From positions 62,001 to 126,000 of the forward strand of contig NZ_FOUY01000017.1 in the NCBI RefSeq assembly GCF_900115005.1: DNA of 64,000 nucleotides, read 5' to 3'. The notes under the pieces are model-generated. The model had not been told where the DNA came from and did no database searches. It saw only the letters and a program-made list of their open reading frames with translations. Numbering within the stretch: position 1 is the first letter of the stretch; every line of letters starts with the position of its first letter. The translations under genes and the position numbers were made by a program. Source of the DNA: Pseudonocardia ammonioxydans. Lineage in GTDB: Bacteria; Actinomycetota; Actinomycetes; Mycobacteriales; Pseudonocardiaceae. Positions 8,737 through 16,218 of this stretch are shown here, one piece after another.

Positions 8737-10032
8737 TCAGCCGGTGGCGGCAGCGGCGGGCGCCTCGTCGGTGAGCGACCGGCCCGCGGTCTCGGGCAGG
8801 GCCCGGCCCAGCACGATCCCGACGACGAGCGCGGTCGCCGCCAGGTAGAGCGCCGAGGTGACGACCGTGCCGGTGGCCGCCGTCAGCGCGGCCGCGACCA
8901 GCGGCGCGGTCCCGGCGATCGGCCCGACGCCGAGGCTGTAGGCCAGCGCCGCACCGCTGGAGCGGGTCCGGGCGGGGAACAGCTCGACCAGCACGATCGA
9001 GGACATGACGTTCAGGCCGGCCTGCGGGACCGCGAACAGGCACATGCCGAGCAGGGCGAGCCACGGTGAGCCGGATCCGATCAGCAACAGGACGGGTACG
9101 GCGAGGACGACGTGCCCGATCGCCGATCCGATGTAGACCGGCCTGCGGCCGATCCGGTCGGACAGTCGCCCGGCGGGCACGCACAGCACCACGTAGAGGA
9201 CCAGCGCGGCGGAGGTCACGAGCAGCGCCGCCGGGCGCGATCCGGTCACCGACATGGCGTTCGCGAAGTAGGTCGCCAGGTAGTAGAAGCCGACACCGGT
9301 GACCGACGAGCAGGCGAACGCGACCAGCAGGGACCGCCGCTCGGTGCGCAGCGCCTCGCGCAGCGGGGCAGCGGCCACGGAGTCCTGCGCCCGCAGCTCC
9401 CGGTAGACCGGGGTTTCGTCGATCCGCAGGCGCAGGTAGAGCCCGGCCAGGCCGAGCGGCGCAGCGAGCAGGAACGGCAGCCGCCAGCCCCACGCCTGCA
9501 TCTGCTCCGGCGACAGCACGGTCTCCAGCCCGAGCACCGCCACGATCCCGGTGACGATCGCCAGCCCGCCGGAGGCGGAGATCAGCGCCGCGCGGGCGCC
9601 GCGGCGCCCGGGCGGGGCGTACTCGGCGAGGAACGCCGAGGCGCTGGTCCACTCGCCGCCCGCGGAGAGTCCCTGCACGCAACGTAGCAGGACCAGCAGG
9701 GCCGGCGCCCAGAACCCGATGGTGGCGTAGCCGGGCAGCAGCGCGATGCACGTCGTCGCGACGCTGATGCCGAGCACGGCCGTGGACAGTGCGACGCGGC
9801 GGCCGTACCGGTCCCCGGCCGACCCGAGCACCGCGCCGCCGAGCGGGCGGAACACGAACGCCACACCGAACACGGCCAGCGAGGCGAGCAGCGAGGTCAT
9901 GGCGTCGTCGGTCGGGAAGAAGACCCGGCCGAGGATCACCGCGACCGCGCCGTAGACGGCGAAGTCGAACCACTCGGTGAAGTTCCCGATCAGGGTGGCC
10001 GAGACGACGCGGCGGGGCATCGGCGAGGTCAT
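8737..10032 (-). CDS. MFS transporter, metabolite:H+ symporter (MHS) family (second copy)
   Basis: A 431-residue membrane protein with 12 predicted helices. It carries the MHS signatures GNFTEWFDFAVYG and GSAGDRYGRRVAL, and GLSAGGEWTSASAFLAEYAP in the region after helix 4. It is clearly related to the other symporter in this operon, so the pair may take up two related compounds or act as importer and exporter. The ATG overlaps the stop of the SnoaL-like gene (ATGA). Confidence 0.88.
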   Translation of the reverse strand: MTSPMPRRVVSATLIGNFTEWFDFAVYGAVAVILGRVFFPTDDAMTSLLASLAVFGVAFVFRPLGGAVLGSAGDRYGRRVALSTAVLGISVATTCIALLPGYATIGFWAPALLVLLRCVQGLSAGGEWTSASAFLAEYAPPGRRGARAALISASGGLAIVTGIVAVLGLETVLSPEQMQAWGWRLPFLLAAPLGLAGLYLRLRIDETPVYRELRAQDSVAAAPLREALRTERRSLLVAFACSSVTGVGFYYLATYFANAMSVTGSRPAALLVTSAALVLYVVLCVPAGRLSDRIGRRPVYIGSAIGHVVLAVPVLLLIGSGSPWLALLGMCLFAVPQAGLNVMSSIVLVELFPARTRSSGAALAYSLGVGPIAGTAPLVAAALTAATGTVVTSALYLAATALVVGIVLGRALPETAGRSLTDEAPAAAATG

Positions 10033-10535
10033 GACGGCGCCCGCCCGCGGTCCGCGAGGGGGGTGGTCTCGCTGCCGTGCACCGGCGCCCAGCCGGAGAC
10101 CGGGGTGAAGTAGTGCAGCTCGAAGACCCGCTCCACGATGGCCCAGCGCCCGTCCCGCCGGGCCGCGCGGTCCCGGTAGATCCCGCCGACCTGGGTCGGC
10201 CCGGTCTCGACGTTGGTCACGAGGCAGTCGAGCGCGGAGACGGCGCGTGCGGTCTCTCCGTCGTCGTCGATGTCGACGACCACGTTGGACATCCAGTGGT
10301 GCATACGGGGGCTCTGCGACCAGAGCAGGTGTGCGGCCTCGACGATCCCGTCGATGCCTGCGAAGTCACCGAACGGCTCGCCGAGCCGCAGCTCGGCACC
10401 GGTGTGCCAGAGCGTGCGCAGCAGGTCGACGTCGCCGCTGTCGAAGGCGTGGGCGTACTGGGCCACGAGGCGTCCGACGGCCGTCCGGCTCTCGATCCGG
10501 TCGATCCGGGTCTCGATGTCGCTCACCGGCCTCAC
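10029..10535 (-). CDS. SnoaL/NTF2-like fold protein
   Basis: A 168-residue alpha+beta barrel protein of the SnoaL-like (NTF2) superfamily, recognised by IESRTAVGRLVAQYAHAFDSGDVDLLRTLWH and the central HHWMSNVVVDID strand. Members include polyketide cyclases, limonene-epoxide hydrolase-like enzymes, ring-hydroxylating dioxygenase small subunits and ketosteroid-isomerase-like proteins, so the reaction cannot be fixed. The GTG start at 10535 overlaps the alcohol dehydrogenase stop (GTGA). Its place between dehydrogenase and transporter suggests a catabolic isomerase, hydratase or hydrolase. Confidence 0.78.
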   Translation of the reverse strand: MRPVSDIETRIDRIESRTAVGRLVAQYAHAFDSGDVDLLRTLWHTGAELRLGEPFGDFAGIDGIVEAAHLLWSQSPRMHHWMSNVVVDIDDDGETARAVSALDCLVTNVETGPTQVGGIYRDRAARRDGRWAIVERVFELHYFTPVSGWAPVHGSETTPLADRGRAPS

Positions 10536-11656
10536 GCCCCGCCCAGCGAGTAGTCGATGACGCCGCGGACGATCGTCCCGTCACGCAGGTCCTGGTAGCC
10601 CTCGTTGATCTGGTCGAGGGTGTAGCGGCGGGTGATCAGCTCGTCCAGCTTGAGCTGCCCGGCGTCGTAGAGGCGCAGCATCCGGACGATGTCGTGCTGG
10701 GGGTTCGACGAGCCGAACAGCGTCCCCTTGATCGTCTTCTGGTTGAAGACCAGGTCGGAGCCGGAGACGTGCACGGTGAGGTTGGCCGGGTTGGCCACCC
10801 CCGTGACGACGACGGTGCTGCCCTTGCCGATCACGTTGAACGCGTCGGTGACGACCTGCTCGGTCATCACCCCGACGACACAGATGGCCGTGTCGGCGCC
10901 CTCGCCCCAGGTCAGCTCCTTGGTCGCGGTCGCCGCCTCCTCCGCGGTGGAGAACACGTGGGTGGCGCCGAAGTCCAGCGCGGTCTTGCGCTTGAACTCG
11001 ATCGGGTCCACGCAGATCACGTACTTCGCGCCGGCGTGCGCGGCGCCCTGCACCGCGTTCATCCCGACGCCGCCGAGGCCGTAGATCACGACGGTGTCGC
11101 CGGGCCGGACTCCCCCGGCATTGACCGCGCTGCCCCAGCCGGTGGGGACACCGCAGCCGACGAGGACGGCCTTGTCCAGCGGCAGCCAGTCGTCGACCTT
11201 GACACACGACAGCTCGGAGACGGTGGCACGCTCGGAGAAGGCGCCGAGCATGCAGAACCCGCCGATGTCACCGAGCTCCGGGTCGTGCATCCGGAACGTG
11301 CCGTCGGGCATGGAGCCCTCGAGGATCGTGGCGCCGGAGTTGCAGAGGTTCTGCTTGCCGGTGGAGCAGTAGCGGCAGGTGCCGCAGGCCGGGGTGAAGC
11401 TGCAGACGACGTGGTCGCCGGGCGCGACCCGGGTGACCCCGGGGCCGACCTGCTCGACGATCCCCGCGGCCTCGTGCCCGCCGACGATCGGGAAGCGCAC
11501 GACGTTGTCGCCGTCGACCATGTGCAGGTCCGAGTGGCACAGTCCGGCGGCGGACATCTTCAGCAGGACCTCGCCGGCACGGGGTTCGTCGAGCTCGATC
11601 TCGCGCATCTCGAAGGGCTTGTGGTAGCCGGTCAGTACGGCGGCACGGGTCTTCAT
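10532..11656 (-). CDS. NDMA-dependent (nicotinoprotein) zinc alcohol dehydrogenase
   Basis: A 374-residue class III zinc alcohol dehydrogenase. The catalytic zinc site C40-H61-E62 is present (AGLCHSD, GGHEAAG), together with the structural zinc cysteines C91, C94, C97 and C105 and the Rossmann motif GLGGVG near 195. The sequence matches the actinobacterial Rv3086-like group assayed with N,N-dimethyl-4-nitrosoaniline; such nicotinoproteins hold NAD tightly and are thought to pass electrons to mycofactocin. It probably oxidises an alcohol to the aldehyde used by the upstream dehydrogenase. AAGGAG precedes the ATG at 11656 by about 6 bases. Confidence 0.92.
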   Translation of the reverse strand: MKTRAAVLTGYHKPFEMREIELDEPRAGEVLLKMSAAGLCHSDLHMVDGDNVVRFPIVGGHEAAGIVEQVGPGVTRVAPGDHVVCSFTPACGTCRYCSTGKQNLCNSGATILEGSMPDGTFRMHDPELGDIGGFCMLGAFSERATVSELSCVKVDDWLPLDKAVLVGCGVPTGWGSAVNAGGVRPGDTVVIYGLGGVGMNAVQGAAHAGAKYVICVDPIEFKRKTALDFGATHVFSTAEEAATATKELTWGEGADTAICVVGVMTEQVVTDAFNVIGKGSTVVVTGVANPANLTVHVSGSDLVFNQKTIKGTLFGSSNPQHDIVRMLRLYDAGQLKLDELITRRYTLDQINEGYQDLRDGTIVRGVIDYSLGGA

Positions 11657-11688
11657 GGGCTTCTCCTTGGTGTAGGGGTGGGCCGGGC

Positions 11689-13182
11689 TCAGCCGTGGAA
11701 GGTCCAGACGGACTTGGTCTCGAGATAGCCCTCGAGGCTGTCCGGCCCGAGGTCGCGGCCGTAGCCGGACTGCCGGAAGCCGCCGAACGGGGCGGCCGGG
11801 TCGGTGAGGCCCCAGCCGTTGACGTAGACGGTGCCCGCCCGCAGCGCCCGGGTGGCGCGGTGGGCGGTGCTGACGTCGCGGGTCCACACGCCGGCGGCGA
11901 GGCCGTACTCGCTGGCGTCGGCGCGTTCGAGGGCCTCGTCGGTGTCGTCGAATCCGAGCACGGTGAGGACCGGGCCGAAGATCTCCTCGGTCGCGCAGGC
12001 CATCTCGTCGCGTGCGCCGGAGACGATCGTGGCGGGGTGGAAGAAGCCCTCGGCCGGGGCATCGGGCCCGACGTGCACGGTCGCGCCCTGCTCCCGGGCC
12101 AGGCGCACCTGAGCGGCGACCTTGTCCTGCTGGGCCGCGTTCACCAGCGGCCCGAGCTCGGTGCCCTCGTCGAGGCCGTGCCCCGGGCGGAGCCCGTCGG
12201 CGATCGTGGTCAGCCGCCGGACCACCTCGTCGTGCACCGAGCGGTGCACGAACAGCCGGGACGGTGCGCTGCAGGTCTGGCCGGAGTGCCAGAACAACCC
12301 GCCGGCGGAGCCCTCGACGGCGGCGTCCAGGTCGGCGTCGGCGAAGATGATGTTCGCGCTCTTCCCGCCGAGTTCCAGCGAGACCCGCTTGACCTGGTCC
12401 GCGGCCCGGCGAGCGATCTCCTTCCCGACGGCGGTCGAACCGGTGAAAGTGACCTTGTCGACCAGCGGGTGGTCGACGAGCGCCTGCCCGGCGCCCGCGC
12501 CGCGGCCGGGCACGACGTTGAGCACACTCGGTGGCAGACCGGCCTCGATCGCCAGCTCGGCCAGCCACAGGGCCGAGTGCGGGGTTTCCTCCGAGGGCTT
12601 GAGGACCACGGTGCAGCCGGCCGCGAGCGCGGGGGCGAGCTTCCAGCCGCACAGCAGCAGCGGGAAGTTCCACGCGGTGATAGCGCCGACGACCCCGACA
12701 GGGTCCTTCTCGGTGGCGATGTGGATGCCCGGGTGCGACGTCGGCACGGTCGATCCGACGATCTTCGTCGGCCAGCCGGCGAAGTAGTGGAACGCGCGCG
12801 CCGCGAAGTCGACGTCGATCGTCCGGGCGGCGCCGCGCACCTTGCCGGCGTCGAGGACCTCGAGCTCGGCGAACTCGTCGGCCCGCTCGAGGATCGCATC
12901 ACCGATCCGGTGCAGGACCTTGCCCCGCTCCAGCGGGGTCATCGTCCGCCAGGGCGATCCGGGGCGGAACGCCCTGGCCGCGGCCCGGACGGCCCGGTCG
13001 ATGTCGCCGGCGTCACCGCACGCCGCGGTGCCGATCCGGTGGCCGGTCGCCGGGTCGACGACCGCGAGCTCCTCCCCGTTGCGGGCAGCGACCGCGGCCC
13101 CGTCCACGAACAGGTGCGGCGGCAGCGTGAGCCGCTCGGACACCGCGTCGGCCACGGCGGGGGCCTCGCTGGTGAAGGTCAT
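11689..13182 (-). CDS. Aldehyde dehydrogenase (NAD+)
   Basis: A 497-residue ALDH-superfamily enzyme converting an aldehyde to its acid. The catalytic Cys304 (GQTCSAP), general base Glu270 (ELGGKSA) and Asn172 (WNFPLLL) are in place, as is the NAD-binding TGSTAVGKE near 248. Two adjacent ATG codons exist (13185, 13182); the second has the better 6-base spacing from GGAGG. It is the first gene of the leftward operon. It works logically after the NDMA-type alcohol dehydrogenase to deliver a carboxylate to the acyl-CoA ligase of the divergent operon. A candidate operator lies about 20 bases upstream. Confidence 0.92.
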   Translation of the reverse strand: MTFTSEAPAVADAVSERLTLPPHLFVDGAAVAARNGEELAVVDPATGHRIGTAACGDAGDIDRAVRAAARAFRPGSPWRTMTPLERGKVLHRIGDAILERADEFAELEVLDAGKVRGAARTIDVDFAARAFHYFAGWPTKIVGSTVPTSHPGIHIATEKDPVGVVGAITAWNFPLLLCGWKLAPALAAGCTVVLKPSEETPHSALWLAELAIEAGLPPSVLNVVPGRGAGAGQALVDHPLVDKVTFTGSTAVGKEIARRAADQVKRVSLELGGKSANIIFADADLDAAVEGSAGGLFWHSGQTCSAPSRLFVHRSVHDEVVRRLTTIADGLRPGHGLDEGTELGPLVNAAQQDKVAAQVRLAREQGATVHVGPDAPAEGFFHPATIVSGARDEMACATEEIFGPVLTVLGFDDTDEALERADASEYGLAAGVWTRDVSTAHRATRALRAGTVYVNGWGLTDPAAPFGGFRQSGYGRDLGPDSLEGYLETKSVWTFHG

Positions 13183-13200
13183 CATTGCCCTCCGTAGATA

Positions 13201-13213
13201 TTTGATACAAACT
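13201..13213. promoter_or_regulatory. Candidate GntR operator, left copy
   Basis: TTTGATACAAACT. Its core TTTG-N3-CAAA is itself a palindrome, and the 13 bases recur as an exact reverse complement at 13329-13341. It lies 16 bases upstream of the aldehyde dehydrogenase ATG at 13185. The GntR/FadR gene at 17390 is the obvious candidate regulator. Confidence 0.6.
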
Positions 13214-13328
13214 GCAGACCGAGCATGACGGACTCGCTCTCGGGGAGATCGGCTGTACGACCTGATCGATCGCCTGCCGTGCAGAGAGTCACAGACATTT
13301 TCCGCCGAGGCAAGCTTGAACTTCACCT

Positions 13329-13341
13329 AGTTTGTATCAAA
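13329..13341. promoter_or_regulatory. Candidate GntR operator, right copy
   Basis: AGTTTGTATCAAA, the exact inverted copy of 13201-13213. The bases following it (ATCAAAGATCAG overall) recur just before the acyl-CoA ligase gene near 18103-18113. The two copies enclose the divergent promoter region, an arrangement suited to joint repression or looping. Confidence 0.6.
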
Positions 13342-13398
13342 GATCAGCCATCGGGCGGTCTCGTGCCGTCCGCCCCACTCGCCGTCCAGGAGGCATCG

Positions 13399-13830
13399 AT
13401 GCCGTCCGCCGAGAGCCCACCGGCCACCCGTGGCCGACCGTTCCGTGAGGGTCTGCTCGCCCTCGACCCCCCGCGGCTGCTGGGGTCGCGCTGCGCCGGC
13501 TGCGGCGCCACGGCCTTCCCCGCGCGGGCCTTCTGCCCGGCCTGCCGGACCGGGGTCGTCGAGCCGGCCGAGCTCTCGACGAGCGGCCGGGTCCACTCGT
13601 TCACGGTGGTCCGCCAGGCGCCCCCGGGGACCGAGGTGCCCTACACGCTCGCCTGGGTCGACCTGCCCGCGGACGAGGTCCGGCTGATGGCTCAGGTCGT
13701 CGGTGTCGCACCGGAGGCGGTCGAGCTGGACATGCCGGTGGACCTCGAGCTCACCACCTTCGGCACCGCCGACGACGGCACCGAGCTGGTCGGGTTCCGC
13801 TTCCGCGCAACCGTGGCGGTGGCGGCATGA
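13399..13830 (+). CDS. DUF35 Zn-ribbon/OB-fold protein, BbsA-like thiolase subunit
   Basis: A 143-residue two-domain protein. The N-terminal rubredoxin-like zinc ribbon uses C32, C35, C46 and C49 (RCAGCG, FCPACR), followed by an OB-fold domain (about 55-140) with SFTVVRQAP and PYTLAWVDL. Such proteins bind acyl-CoA and act as partner subunits of SCP-x/BbsB-like thiolases; BbsA of toluene degraders is the characterised example. The ATG at 13399 follows AGGAGG with 5-base spacing, which decides against a longer frame from 13225. Its stop overlaps the thiolase start (ATGA), consistent with a stable complex. It is the first gene of the rightward operon. Confidence 0.88.
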   Translation: MPSAESPPATRGRPFREGLLALDPPRLLGSRCAGCGATAFPARAFCPACRTGVVEPAELSTSGRVHSFTVVRQAPPGTEVPYTLAWVDLPADEVRLMAQVVGVAPEAVELDMPVDLELTTFGTADDGTELVGFRFRATVAVAA

Positions 13831-14981
13831 GCCTCGCCCCCGCCCACGTCGCCGGCGTCGGGATGGTCCGCTTCGGCAAGTACCCGGCCGACGTCATGCT
13901 CGAGGCGATGGCCCTCGGCGCGGCCCGGGAGGCACTCGCCGACGCCGGCGCCGACCTCGCGGCCGTCGACGGCCTCTACGTCGGTCACGTCTTCGGTGGC
14001 CCGGTCGCCGGTCAGCGGATCGCCGCCCAGCTGGGGCTCGACGGCCGCCCGGTGTCCAACCACGAGAACTACTGCGCCAGCGGCGCCACCGCGATCCGCG
14101 AGGCCTGGGTCGCGCTCGCCGCCGGCCTGCACGACGTGGCCCTGGTGATCGGCGTCGAGAAGATGACCGACCGGGTCGCCGGCGGGGTCCGTCCCGACCC
14201 CGGCGATCTCGACGCCGCCGTCGGCTACGTGATGGCCGCCGGGCACGCGATGAGCGCCCGGCGCTACCTGGCCGACCACGGGGCCACCCGCGAGCAGATC
14301 GCGGCGGTGGCGGTGAAGAACCACGCCCACTCCGTGCACAACCCCTGGGCGCAGTACCGGAAGCCGATCTCCCTGGAGCAGGTCCTGGGCGCCCGGCCGA
14401 TCGCCGAGCCGCTCGGGCTCCTGGACTGCAGCCCGATCTCCGACGGCGCGGCCGCGGTCGTCCTGTGCACGCCGGCAGGCCTGCGCAGGCTCGGGCTCGG
14501 CTCCACCGGCCCGCGGGTGCTCGGCGTCGGCCTGGTGAGCGGCACGGTGCAGACCGGACTGGGCGACCTCAACGCCGAGGACGTCTCCCGCCGGGCGGGC
14601 GAGGAGGCCTGGCGGCTCTCCGGCGTCGGTCCGGACGACATCGACCTCGTCGAGATGCACGACTGCTTCACGATCGCGGAGATCGTCCGGATGGAGGGGC
14701 TGGGCCTGGTCCCGCACGGCCGCGGCGCCGCCTGGGCCGCGGAGGGGGTGACCGCACTCGGCGGCCGGTTGCCGGTCAACCCGAGCGGTGGGCTGCTCTC
14801 CCGCGGCCACCCCGTCGGTGCGACGGGTGCGGCGCAGGTCTGCGAGCTCACCTGGCAGCTGCGCGGCACCGCGGGCGGCCGTCAGGTCGACGGCGCACGC
14901 GCGGCACTGGCCTACTGCAAGGGCGGGACGGTCAACGGCACCGACGGCGGGTCGGTCACCACGGTGGTGATGACGGCATGA
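13827..14981 (+). CDS. Thiolase family protein (SCP-x/BbsB-like)
   Basis: A 384-residue thiolase. The nucleophilic Cys83 (NYCASGA), His278 (MHDCFTIAE), His328 (GHPVGATG) and a later Cys364 (AYCKGG) fit the non-decarboxylating thiolase fold of the lipid-transfer/SCP-x branch. Enzymes of this branch need a DUF35 partner for thiolytic or retro-aldol cleavage of branched or aryl beta-ketoacyl-CoA. The partner is encoded immediately upstream with a 4-base overlap, and the degenerate SDR gene overlaps the 3' end in the same way. The chain cleaved cannot be read from the sequence. Confidence 0.9.
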   Translation: MSLAPAHVAGVGMVRFGKYPADVMLEAMALGAAREALADAGADLAAVDGLYVGHVFGGPVAGQRIAAQLGLDGRPVSNHENYCASGATAIREAWVALAAGLHDVALVIGVEKMTDRVAGGVRPDPGDLDAAVGYVMAAGHAMSARRYLADHGATREQIAAVAVKNHAHSVHNPWAQYRKPISLEQVLGARPIAEPLGLLDCSPISDGAAAVVLCTPAGLRRLGLGSTGPRVLGVGLVSGTVQTGLGDLNAEDVSRRAGEEAWRLSGVGPDDIDLVEMHDCFTIAEIVRMEGLGLVPHGRGAAWAAEGVTALGGRLPVNPSGGLLSRGHPVGATGAAQVCELTWQLRGTAGGRQVDGARAALAYCKGGTVNGTDGGSVTTVVMTA

Positions 14982-15487
14982 GCACGACCACCACCGCCGT
15001 CGTCCGCGGCGCGGGCACGCTGGTGCCCTCCGTCCGCGACGCGCTCGCCCGGGCCCGCCCGGCCGCCCCGGTCGCGGTCCTGGTCCCCCGGGTCCCGGCG
15101 ACCGGCCCGCTCACCGAGCTGAGCGACGACCGCCTCGACGACGAGGTCGCCGGCCCGCTCGGCGCCGTCCTCGCCGACGTGCAGGCGGTACTCGGCGAGG
15201 TCGACCGGCTCGTGTTCGTCCTACCGCACGCCCCGCTGATGGCCCTCGCCGGTGGCAGCGCCGCGTCCGCCGTCGCGAACGGGGTCCTGTCGATGGCCCG
15301 CACACTCGCCATCGAGCTCGCCAGGGACCGGGTGACCGTCAACGTGGTGGCCGTCGATCCGGCCGCCCCGGCCGTCGCCGCTCTCGCCGACCAGCTCACC
15401 GTGCTGACGGGTGGGAGCGGCGACGCGGTCACCGGCCAGGAGATCTACCTGACCGCAGGCACCGATCTGGGGAGGCTGCGCCCGTGA
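14978..15487 (+). CDS. Degenerate SDR-like protein, probable pseudoenzyme subunit (BbsC-like)
   Basis: A 169-residue protein that aligns to the SDR fold but is about 80 residues shorter than usual. The cofactor loop TGxxxGIG is reduced to VVRGAG near residues 8-13, no NNAG motif is seen, and the Tyr-x3-Lys site is replaced around SAASAVANGVLSMARTLAIELA (about 94-115). The tail VTVNVVAVD and VTGQEIYLTAG still match SDR beta-strands 6 and 7. It overlaps the thiolase upstream (ATGA) and the intact SDR downstream (GTGA). In anaerobic toluene degradation BbsC is an inactive SDR partner of active BbsD; gene order and degeneration suggest the same role here (inference). Confidence 0.7.
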   Translation: MSTTTTAVVRGAGTLVPSVRDALARARPAAPVAVLVPRVPATGPLTELSDDRLDDEVAGPLGAVLADVQAVLGEVDRLVFVLPHAPLMALAGGSAASAVANGVLSMARTLAIELARDRVTVNVVAVDPAAPAVAALADQLTVLTGGSGDAVTGQEIYLTAGTDLGRLRP

Positions 15488-16218
15488 GCGCGACGGCACT
15501 GGTCACCGGAGGAGCGGGCGGCATCGGCCGCGCGGTCTGCGCACGGCTCGCGGCCGACGGGTTCACCGTGCTGCTCGCGGATCTCGACCCGGCGGCTGCG
15601 GACGCCGCCGCCGCGCTCGGGCCCGGCGTCGAACCCCGCGTCCTGGACGTCACCGACCCGGAATCGCGGCGGGCGGCGGTCGCCAGGGCCGACGCGCTGG
15701 GCGGGGCGGACCTGCTGGTCAACTGCGCGGGCGTGTTGCGGGACGCGCGGATCGCCAAGCTGGATCCGGCGCTGTTCCGCAGCCTGATCGGGATCAACCT
15801 CGTCGGCCCGCTGGCACTGGCCCGGCTCGTCGCCGCGGGGATGGCGGAGCGCGGCCGGGGGTCGATCGTCAACGTCGCCTCGCGGGCCTGGCTGGGCACG
15901 TTCGGCTCCACCGCCTACTCCACCGCGAAGGGCGGCCTGGTCGGCGCGACCCGCTCCCTGGCGCTCGAGCTGGGGCCGCACGGGATCACCGTCAACGCCG
16001 TGGCCCCGGGGTTCGTCGAGACCCCGATGACCGACGGGCTGCCGCCGGAGATCCGCCGCCGGACCCTGGACGCGATCCCGGTCGGCCGGGCCGGGACCCC
16101 GGACGACGCGGCCGCCGCCGTCGCCTACCTCGCGGGCGCCGGCTATGTCACCGGGCAGGTGCTCGTCGCCTGTGGCGGCCGCAGCATCGGCTCCCCCTAC
16201 TCGGAGGATGGACAGTGA
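15484..16218 (+). CDS. Short-chain dehydrogenase/reductase, BbsD-like 3-hydroxyacyl-CoA dehydrogenase candidate
   Basis: A 244-residue complete SDR. It has TGGAGGIG at about residues 8-15, N80 in VNCAG, catalytic S133, Y145 and K149 (STAYSTAK), PGFVETPM and a C-terminal TGQVLVACGG. It probably oxidises a 3-hydroxyacyl-CoA to the 3-ketoacyl-CoA cleaved by the thiolase. The GTG start at 15484 overlaps the degenerate SDR gene, and the stop overlaps the racemase gene (GTGA), so the two SDRs are likely made in equal amounts and may form one enzyme. Confidence 0.87.
   Translation: MSATALVTGGAGGIGRAVCARLAADGFTVLLADLDPAAADAAAALGPGVEPRVLDVTDPESRRAAVARADALGGADLLVNCAGVLRDARIAKLDPALFRSLIGINLVGPLALARLVAAGMAERGRGSIVNVASRAWLGTFGSTAYSTAKGGLVGATRSLALELGPHGITVNAVAPGFVETPMTDGLPPEIRRRTLDAIPVGRAGTPDDAAAAVAYLAGAGYVTGQVLVACGGRSIGSPYSEDGQ

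Noticed and set aside
7139..9973. 944-codon minus-strand frame ending in the SDR
   Set aside because: Only the last 249 codons are the real SDR; upstream it reads the hydrolase and symporter genes in the wrong frame.
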